Source of the DNA: Phymorhynchus buccinoides
Taxonomy: Eukaryota > Mollusca > Gastropoda > Neogastropoda > Raphitomidae
Direction of reading: 5' to 3'
Assembly (NCBI GenBank): GCA_017654935.2
Contig: CM065699.1
Coordinates: forward strand, 11,197,966 to 11,261,965
DNA: 64,000 nucleotides
Positions 56,684 to 64,000 of the stretch are shown here, piece by piece. Under the pieces are notes generated by a model that was given only the letters and a program-made list of their open reading frames with translations, had not been told where the DNA came from and did no database searches. Positions within the stretch are counted from its first letter, which is position 1, and each line of letters begins with the position of its first letter. The translations under genes and the position numbers were made by a program.

Positions 56684-58016
56684 CGAATATTGACTGTGCA
56701 GATGCAGTACTGGTAGTGGTAGTGTTTGCAGGCACGTCATGCAGCAGGGATTCCTTTCTCTTTTCCTCTGTCTTCCTCTTGTCCACCTTTTTTGGCCTTC
56801 CCCTCCGTCTCTTCTCCACCAATTTCTTCACTGGGGGCCCTAGTTCCACTTTTTCCTTTTTCGAAGGCCTACCTTCTTCGCTTTTACTTTTTCTCTTTTT
56901 AGCGGGTCTGCTGCTTTCAACAGTATTGCTATTTGTGAGTGTGCGGGCTACTGATTCTCCTTGTGCTTTCTCAGAGTCCACACCATTGGCTGGGTTGACA
57001 CCGTACATCTGGTCACTGGTGGGCAATCCAGTTGTCACAGAACCCCCTAATTGTTCCGGACCTCCAACACAGATGCTGGCTGAAGAAAGCGTTATGTAAT
57101 CACCAAGCAACTTAGTGCTCTCAGCAGCCTCTGTTTGTCTCTTTTTGATGCCAGTTTCTGGAAAGTCTACAGTTTTGTAAAGAGTATCTTCCACAGTGTT
57201 TTGAACAAAGGGACTTTCACAGCTTGGGCGCACTTTGGTCATTCTGGTGCAGGCTTCTACCATACTGTCAAAACATTGGTCATCAATATGGTCATTGGCG
57301 GCCAGCTCTAAACTGGTTAGAACCAAGCCTTCTGTTAAACCGTATGTTGTAGAGTCATATACAATGTTGTTGGGCTCTTCTTTAGGGCTTTTGAGAATAT
57401 CACGCGGATTCCTCGCAGAATGAAAATCACGCATGTCACTACACCAATCTTCAACTCCTACTAGTCCTAAACATTCCCCTGCAAATCTCAAAGGGGTTCG
57501 GCTCGTACCATTTCTGAACGATTCAGCGGGTGAGTTCATTCTGCTCAGGCTGGCCACACTGATCGGGCTGCCTACCTGACAGAACTTGGGCAGTTTCTGC
57601 ATCAGCACCACGGGCGTCATGCCGCCCGATGAACTCGCAGGGCTCCTGCTTCTTACCACTGGACTGGGCATGATGTTGATAGTTAATCTAGGACTGCTCT
57701 CTTTCTCCACTCTCAACTCCTTTTCTACGTCAGCTAATTTGGGCGTTCTGTTTGTGTCGTACAAAATGTCTGAATCCCAAGACAAACGTTCTTTGGATCG
57801 TGATGTCCTTGCTGCAGAGACACCAATCCAAGGCGCGGGTAGACTACATCGTCTAGCCTTAACCGGCATTTCACTTTCATTGAATGCATCACAGGATTCA
57901 TCCTGTCCTAATAATTTGACATCAGTGGAAAGAGATGGCTTTGATTTTGAATCCCGCCTGGATAAAAGCTTTTGTTTTTGCAACACCAAACGTGTTGATC
58001 TGCGAGGTGACAGCAT
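56684..58016 (-). CDS. AT-hook/C2H2 zinc-finger protein, exon 1 with start codon
   Basis: ATG at 58016 opens MLSPRRSTRLVLQKQKLLSR; the donor is gtaagt at 56683, phase 1. About 444 residues. The N-terminus is basic, followed by Ser/Pro-rich, probably disordered sequence (SPVVRSRSPASSSGG). Near the end are a basic/acidic stretch (SRPAKKRKSKSEEGRPSKKE) and a clear AT-hook core, RRRGRPKKVDKR, which binds the minor groove of AT-rich DNA. With the fingers of exons 2-3 this suggests a nuclear DNA-binding protein. I do not recognise an orthologue. Additional 5' UTR exons may exist; a gtgcag acceptor-like site lies near 58085. Confidence 0.82.
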
Positions 58017-58820
58017 GATTTAGAATTGTCTTAACTTTTTAAGTCTGCAGACTGATGAGTCCCTCGTGCATCTTTCAAGGAAGCTGCACAAAATCAGTCA
58101 GAGACTTAATTGACATTCACACACAAGTATAATGCATTTGAGATGGTAGCCAGAAACCACAGCATGCACCTATTTTCCACACTTACAATACCAGATTTTT
58201 AAAATAAAAAAAGGACACTATCACACACGTACACACATAGACATGCATGCATGCGCGCACGCACAACAAAGACAGAACACTGGAAGACAGACAATGGCTG
58301 TGCTGGGGTAGAGGTGAATGAATCATCGGCTATCATGCAGTTTAGCCACACACCCCTCCCCTCTAATTTCTCGGCTATTTCGGATTTTTAAATCTTGCCT
58401 TTCTTACTGTAGATTGAGCACTTAAACTTCTATTGTTTTTGGTATTCAACATTATTTTCATCAATTCAAACTATTTTTAAAATGCATCCGAAAATATTAC
58501 AAAACTGGGGGTGGTTGACAGAAAAGCTGTGTGTGTCACTTAACAACCGGCATTGTCCTGTGACACTGTGACATGATTCAATGATTGTGACCAAATAAGG
58601 TGACAGACCATGTGACTGGCAAAGCCCTGAAATAGGCCATGCCTCGTAGAACGCTCGAATGGAATTAACTATTACTCACAATAAAAAAATCTGAGAAATT
58701 TATTGAAAAAAAAATGATGAGCTAAAAAAGTTGCTAAAATACTGCTTAATATTCACAAAGAAAGGCATGACTGAAAAAGCCACGATAGCCAAGAAACTGA
58801 GGTTGGTGGAAGAAGGGGAT

Positions 58821-58893
<73 letters not shown>

Positions 58894-59139
58894 CTAAACT
58901 ACATGTATGCCTAATCAAACATTGGACAAGTAATATTTTTAAGATATGTAGATTCAACAAAGTTAACGAATTTCTTACCATGCATGCTTCATGCATGCAC
59001 AACTTAAATCAAAGGTACAAGATCCCCCAAAGCAAGAAATGGATTGCTTTTTACTTTCAGTGATAGTCACTTGATTTTGCTTTATTTTGATAGTTTGGCG
59101 TTGCCTGTATTTGCAGTTTTTATACACCGAGTGTTTGTT
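58017..59139. other. Upstream region of the zinc-finger gene, with a 73-base G tract
   Basis: The promoter and 5' UTR of the minus-strand gene should lie here, but I see no decisive element. Positions 58821-58893 are uninterrupted G. About 58355-58440 has 'cccctctaatttctcggcta' like the C-rich repeat at 8660-8730. Confidence 0.55.
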
Positions 59140-59695
59140 TTAACCGTTTCACTGCCAACCATTTTTCAGCAAAAAAAATCCATTAACCCCTTCACTGCCG
59201 AGCCCATTTCCGGTTCCGGGGCAACTATTTGCCAAGCCGTTTTAGGTTGCCGAGTCCATCGCAAAACTTGCTGAAAAAAAGTGCATATAACCTATGCTTT
59301 TCTGAACGGGGATTGAAAATACAATCCTTTGAGAATACTCTCACATGCATTCGAACATACTGCGTAAAGCGTATGGATAGAAAAAGGGAAACTCTAAGAA
59401 TAACCCTATGACGGATATTTCCGTGACGGGGCAGTTTGTAGGTTACCGGAAGTTGACGGAAATATCTGTGACGGGGCAGTGTAAGGGTTAATCTTACCTT
59501 GGAAGAGAAAAAAATCATCTGCAATATTGGAAATTTCTCTGTGCTATGTATAAAGTAAGGTCTATCCTTACCTCCAAAAATTAAGAAAATAGGGTCTTTG
59601 GATAACAGGCCCTGGTTTGATGTCTTTTAGTGGCATGGGTGTTAAATCATTGTGATTGTGGTGCAAAAATGCGAAATTGGCGGTGAAAGGGTTAA
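59140..59695. mobile_element. TTAA MITE, CCCTTTCACCGCC family, copy 5, with nested TTAA MITE
   Basis: The outer element (ttaaccgtttcactgcc to ggcggtgaaagggttaa) is split by a second element at 59183-59491. Confidence 0.85.
59183..59491. mobile_element. Nested TTAA MITE
   Basis: The ends are TTAACCCCTTCACTGCCGA and ACGGGGCAGTGTAAGGGTTAA. It is inserted exactly at a TTAA within the outer element: sibling copies read 'ccattaagcttacc' where this one is interrupted, so TTAA was duplicated. Confidence 0.85.
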
Positions 59696-60270
59696 AATAA
59701 ACTTTCAAAATCGAGATCTAATTTCAAATTGCTATCAAAATTGACTGATTAGTCTATTTGCTTTTAAAATTTGCATGCAACATTTTCAATCTATTTTGAG
59801 AAATTAAGTCTTCATTTACCAAATTATTATATATTTTTTTTAACCTTAGTTTTACATTTAATAACACACTCTCACACACACAAAACCACACAATAGTACT
59901 CATGGTACCTTAGTTTTACATTTAGTAATACACTCTCTCACACACCATAGCCTCTGTGTCCAGGTTGCCCAGGACCATTACCCCACATTCCTCATTGTCT
60001 TGCTAAAAATACCTGTAATTATTTGTGGGCTTGAGTTTGTTTATGTCCATTTGTCAGTATAATTACCTGGTATCCAAAGTTATCTATCAACATTTGAAAA
60101 GTTTCATTGAGTTCTGGAGCAATGAAACATGTCTCCTCAATGCATGCAACAAAGGTGCATGGGAACAAAATAAACCCATTGTCTTTCTTATCTTGAGCCA
60201 TGTTGCAAGAATCAGAGAACAGCATAAAATATAGAGAAAGTATGGTAACAGAAGAAATGGAGAGGGTAGG
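59696..60270. other. Gene-free DNA
   Basis: No gene recognised. A duplicated 'accttagttttacatttaat' occurs near 59845 and 59907. Confidence 0.4.
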
Positions 60271-60670
60271 GAGAGGTCTGGGAAAAGAATAAGGCACAAG
60301 AGGTTATCAAGTCCTGAGGGTGTAGATGGTGGTTTTAGCCATCAAAGAGGGAGAGGTATGGGAAAAGAATAAGGCACAAGAGGTTATCAAGTCCTGAGGG
60401 TGTAGATGGTGGTTTTAGCCATCAAAGAGGGAGAGGTATGGGAAAAGAATAAGGCACAAGAGGTTATCAAGTCCTGAGGGTGTAGATGGTGGTTTTAGCC
60501 ATCAAAGAGGGAGAGGTCTGGGAAAAGAATAAGGCAGAAGAGGTCATCAAGTCCTGAGGGTGTAGATGGTGGTTTTAGCCATCAAAGAGGGAGAGGTCTG
60601 GGAAAAGAATAAGGCAGAAGAGGTCATCAAGTCCTGAGGGTGTAGATGGTGGTTTTAGCCATCAAAGAGG
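60271..60670 (+). repeat. 80-bp tandem repeat, 5 copies
   Basis: Units start at 60271, 60351, 60431, 60511 and 60591 (gagaggt[a/c]tgggaaaagaat, gtagatggtggttttagcca). Differences are few and clustered, with two sequence types (ggcacaagaggtt versus ggcagaagaggtc). The array runs straight into the LINE fragment. Confidence 0.95.
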
Positions 60671-62480
60671 GAGAAGAGGACTACAATGTGGCTGTCCCTC
60701 ATGAAGAAACTGGCTGGCACCAAGTGGGGAGCCAGCAACAGCATCCTCAGACAGGTGTACTCGTGCAACGTCCGCTCAGTGATGGAGTAGGTACAGATCA
60801 GTGGCATGGGCCACAGCTGCAAAGAGCAACACTAGCAAGCTGGCCAAAGTGCAGAATGCAGGCATGCGACTCACTGGGGGACTGAAAACCACACCCATCA
60901 ACGCCCTTGAATCCACCACAGGACTGACTTCCCTTGACACCAGATGAGAAGAGAAAGTTCTCACCCAACACGAAAAGCTGCAACGACTTCCAGCCCACCA
61001 ACATCTGCAGGAACCAACAAAGAACAGCCACCGTGGTGTAGTGGTTAGCATCGCGGACTACTGGCTGGGAGGTCTTGGGTTCGAATCCCATCAGAGGTGA
61101 GGGTTTTTTCGGTCCTGGACTGACTCCTACCCAGAGTGAGTGGCTATGGGCTCAATGGGAAGACTGAAACCACTCAGTCGAGCTTCATCCGCTTAACAGA
61201 TGCAATTCTGAGAGTGTTGCTCTAATTTCAAGACCAACACTGCAGGTGTCTGTAGTTCTCAGGCCTGGTTAACACCGGGATATCATTATGAAAGGAAGCG
61301 TAGAATACAGCCCTGTCACGCAGTCTCAGACCGATACGGAACTCCATAGCATCATCATAGTCATCCGCCCAATTTCCATCATTATATTAAAAGGCAACTG
61401 TCCGTCCGTCTGTGTGAAACAAAGAACAGGCCTTATAACTCCGCCGTTTTTCGACCGAATCGCTTCAAAAAAGTATCAAATTCTGTGGCTTTGCAAGCCC
61501 TGCTCTCATGGTGACCTCAGATTTGGTTTCCGATCCAGTCTATGCCTTGGTGTGTTCGGGTCAAAGTCATGGGATCAGTGACTGTGTTCTGGGGAGCTGT
61601 CAGTGGACGGTCGTGGTGGCGCCCTCAGAGGAGGACCTCACTCACGCTGGCTCCGCGATTAAGAGAATAATGTCGTCAGTAGGGGGCTTAGTAGGTGGTG
61701 TCCTGAACAGGCTCTACTGAACTCCACCGAGGTGACTCAGCAGCACTGCAGTGTCTCCTCGGTTGGTTGCTTCTTGACGGCCTAACATAGATTCACTCCT
61801 CTTGGACTGCTGGTCTCGGATTCTGCGACCAAATTGGGACTCGGAATGAGCGGCATGGGAGCAACGCCACTGTACAGCCCAGAAGATGGGACAGCAAAAA
61901 AAGAAAAGAAAAAAAAAGAACAGGCTGAAAAGAGGCAGTGTCAACCATCTGGCAAAGCAGCTGGTGAGGACCTACAGCGACATCCTGCCAAGCACTCCTG
62001 AAGAACGAGAACCACTCCAAGACGCCGAAGAATGGGACGTTCAGCAGGACGGCGTGCTCTTCGTTACAGACGTCCCAGGAGTGACCAGTAAGGGAGACCA
62101 GCCGGATCACACTCTCAGGTCTCTGACACTGGAGATGCTGCATGAGTGCTACAACACATCGGAGTGGACCCATGTCTACACTGATGGATCCGCTGACGCA
62201 GCTGTCAAGAACGGAGGCAGTGGGATCTTCATCCGCCACCCAGATGGACACACACTGTCAAGATCCCTGCCTGCTGGTCGGCGGTCTTCAAACTACCGAG
62301 CTGAACTCACTGCTCTATGAGAGGCTGCCAGACTCGGTGGTGCAGAAGAACTCCCACACACACACGTCGTCTTCCTGACAGATTGCAGATCTGCCATAGT
62401 CTGCAGTCGCCCAGTGAGCAGCTGGAAAGAGACACACAGCACCTGCTAAGTGACCTCTCACGAAGACCACTATATTCCAA
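60671..62480 (+). pseudogene. Dead LINE: RT tail and RNase H, split by a retroposon
   Basis: The first piece (60671-61027) reads in shifting frames as the end of a non-LTR RT ORF (KLAGTKWGASNSILRQVYSC; ITGGLKTTPINALE-like LTGGLKTTPINALESTTGL) with an internal TGA. After an insertion it resumes at 61921 as LKRGSVNHLAKQLVRTYSDIL and an RNase H domain (VYTDGSADAAVKNGGSGIFI; SSNYRAELTAL; then VFLTDCRSAIVC). A TGA at 62318-62320 splits the RNase H. The layout fits LINE clades with a C-terminal RNase H. It is not functional. Confidence 0.8.
61028..61920 (+). mobile_element. Retroposon with tRNA-like head, inserted in the LINE
   Basis: The head (61028-61100) carries an RNA polymerase III A box-like tggtgtagtggttagcat at 61034-61051 and a B box ggttcgaatcc at 61078-61088. 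The end is 'gaagatgggacagcaaaa' followed by an A-rich tail. 'aaagaaca' occurs on both sides as target duplication. The span of about 0.9 kb is long for a SINE, so it may be two joined insertions; 61690-61905 equals the family at 25167-25420. Confidence 0.7.
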
Positions 62481-62754
62481 CTAAGGACTGGTCACTGCCG
62501 ACTGCGAGCCCACATGTACCACCTTGGGATGTCACACATACCTGACTGCCCGTGTGAGTAATGGGGGTTTAGCTGCTTTGTGGCTGCTTCATGACTATGC
62601 ATGATTGAAGAGATCTACATTCTAAAAAACATATAAGAATATAATTTTTTTGGCAAAATAAGTTTGTTTTGTGTGTATGGGTGTATTTCGAATAGAAAAC
62701 AGCAAAAGTTCCAAACAAATTACGTTAATAAGCTAACAACCCCCACCCCACCCC
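62481..62754. other. Spacer between LINE fragments
   Basis: AT-rich, no gene seen. Confidence 0.4.
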
Positions 62755-63950
62755 TCTTAACCTTATATGACACAGTCCTGTCATGTGTCACACAATTACT
62801 TGTAACAATAAATGATTGGATGTCCTCACTGGATGATGGTGCACCAGTTGATGCTGTTTATTTAGACTTTCGCAAGGCCTTCGACACTGTTTCACATGCA
62901 AGATTGATTCATAAACTAAGAGGATATGGTGTTACTGGTAATATGTTGTCTTGGATTGAGGACTTTTTAAGAGGGCGTATCCAATATGTAAACGTAAATG
63001 GCTCTTGCTCAGACAACATACAGGTTACCAGCGGTGTTCCACAGGGGAGTGTCTTGGGCCCTAAACTATTTATCTACTTCATTAACGATTTGCCTGACAA
63101 TATGGAATGTGATGTTAAAATTTTTGCTGACACAAAAGCCTATTCCACTGTTGATGAAAACCTGTTATCTAAAGAGAAGATTCAGAGGTGTATTGATTCT
63201 TTAGTCACTTGGTCTGACACTTGGTTAATGAGTTTTAACAGTCAAAAGTATAAAGTTTTACTTTGGGTAAAAACAATCCTATGCATAGTTACTACATGAA
63301 TGATGGTGATGTCAAAAAGTACTGAAAAACACGTATCCAGAAAAAGACCTTGGTGTAACTAGATCCATCCCTGTCTTTCGAACCTCACATAAATGGAGTC
63401 GTCAAGAAAGCTAATCGTATTGCAGGTCTCCTTATTAGGCCAATAGCTAATAAATCAAAACTGATTATGGTGCCTTTGTTTAAAGCCTTAGTTCGCCCTA
63501 TTTTAGAGTACGGTAACTCTGTTTGGTGCCCATATCTTAGAAAACATATTGAACATATTGAGGGTGTCCCAAGGAAATTTACAAAGAAAATTGTTGGTGC
63601 GAGTCATATGGACTACGAAGAGAGACTGAAATATTTGAAATTGCCAAGTTTAGAGCATAGACGTTTAAGAGGTGACTATCGAGGTTTATAAAATTCTACA
63701 CAACCTTTATGATGCTAGCACCACTAAAACCTTATCGATAGAACTCGAGGGCATAATTTCAAACTTACAAAGAAAATAAACAATACTCATTCCACTCAAA
63801 ACATTTTCATGAATAGAATTACAACTGCATGGAATAACCTTTCAAATGAGACTGTTAATGCATCGTCACTGAACGTATTCAAAAACAATATTGACCAAAA
63901 ATATAAAAGTGTGATGTACTCCTCACATCAGAGGAACTTTATTAGGATTC
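62755..63950 (+). pseudogene. Decayed jockey/CR1-like LINE reverse transcriptase
   Basis: The frame from 62664 carries VYLDFRKAFDTVSHARLIHK (motif A Asp), VTSGVPQGSVLGPKLFIYFI (the PQGSVLGP motif of non-LTR RTs), and IFADTKAYST where FADDTKAY is expected. One Asp codon of the catalytic pair is missing (near 63125-63130). After a stop at 63297-63299 and frameshifts the C-terminal part continues in 63467-63691 (FKALVRPILEYGNSVWCPYL) and, with further shifts, to about 63950 (RITTAWNNLSNETVNASSLN). The 5' half is missing. Non-functional copy. Confidence 0.88.
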
Positions 63951-64000
63951 AAATCAATACACAAAAGCCTATTAGTTCACGGGTAAAAAAAAGTATACGA
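63951..64000. other. Window edge
   Basis: The LINE-derived sequence probably continues to the edge; nothing else can be said. Confidence 0.3.

Noticed and set aside
61028..61100. Genuine tRNA gene
   Set aside because: A and B boxes are present, but the anticodon stem and acceptor stem do not fold cleanly, and the sequence runs into a retroposon body with target duplications. It is a tRNA-derived head.

Overview
The window is animal nuclear DNA. Its genes are split by large introns with GT-AG boundaries, and most of the rest is transposable elements, microsatellites and AT-rich non-coding DNA. A lophotrochozoan, perhaps a mollusc, would fit an ESRP/Fusilli gene beside DIRS, piggyBac-like MITE and jockey/CR1-like elements. 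That placement is an inference, and no marker here fixes the species.

From about 1.5 to 12.8 kb the plus strand carries the 3' half of an ESRP/Fusilli-type splicing regulator. Five exons (1532-1747, 2825-3061, 8157-8538, 9700-10061, 12647-12805) join with consistent phases. They encode the end of one RRM, a divergent RRM, a Pro/Met/Ala-rich linker and a complete final RRM; the 5' exons lie outside the window. The introns hold TE debris, a triplicated splice acceptor and two decayed copies of the second exon. From 12.8 to about 25 kb there is AT-rich, gene-free DNA that may include the ESRP 3' UTR.

From 25 to 35 kb lies a field of nested repeats: hairpin MITEs, TTAA-flanked piggyBac-like MITEs, fold-back elements and a 15-copy 60-bp satellite. 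At 35,555-42,021 sits a structurally complete DIRS retrotransposon on the minus strand (gag, RT/RNase H, tyrosine recombinase, inverted terminal repeats, internal complementary region). It is inserted in a tandem array that is itself built from the ends of a TTAA MITE (34.9-43.9 kb).

From 45.5 to 58.0 kb the minus strand carries an unrecognised gene of five coding exons with matching phases. It encodes an AT-hook/C2H2 zinc-finger protein whose last exon holds about 28 copies of a 13-residue repeat and about 40 copies of a 9-residue repeat. The reading frame breaks at three places inside these repeats. Inverted repeats in introns 1 and 2 flank its second exon. The gene converges on ESRP tail to tail.

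From 58 to 64 kb the window holds MITEs, a five-copy 80-bp repeat, a dead LINE RNase H region split by a tRNA-headed retroposon, and a second LINE reverse transcriptase that has lost a catalytic aspartate.
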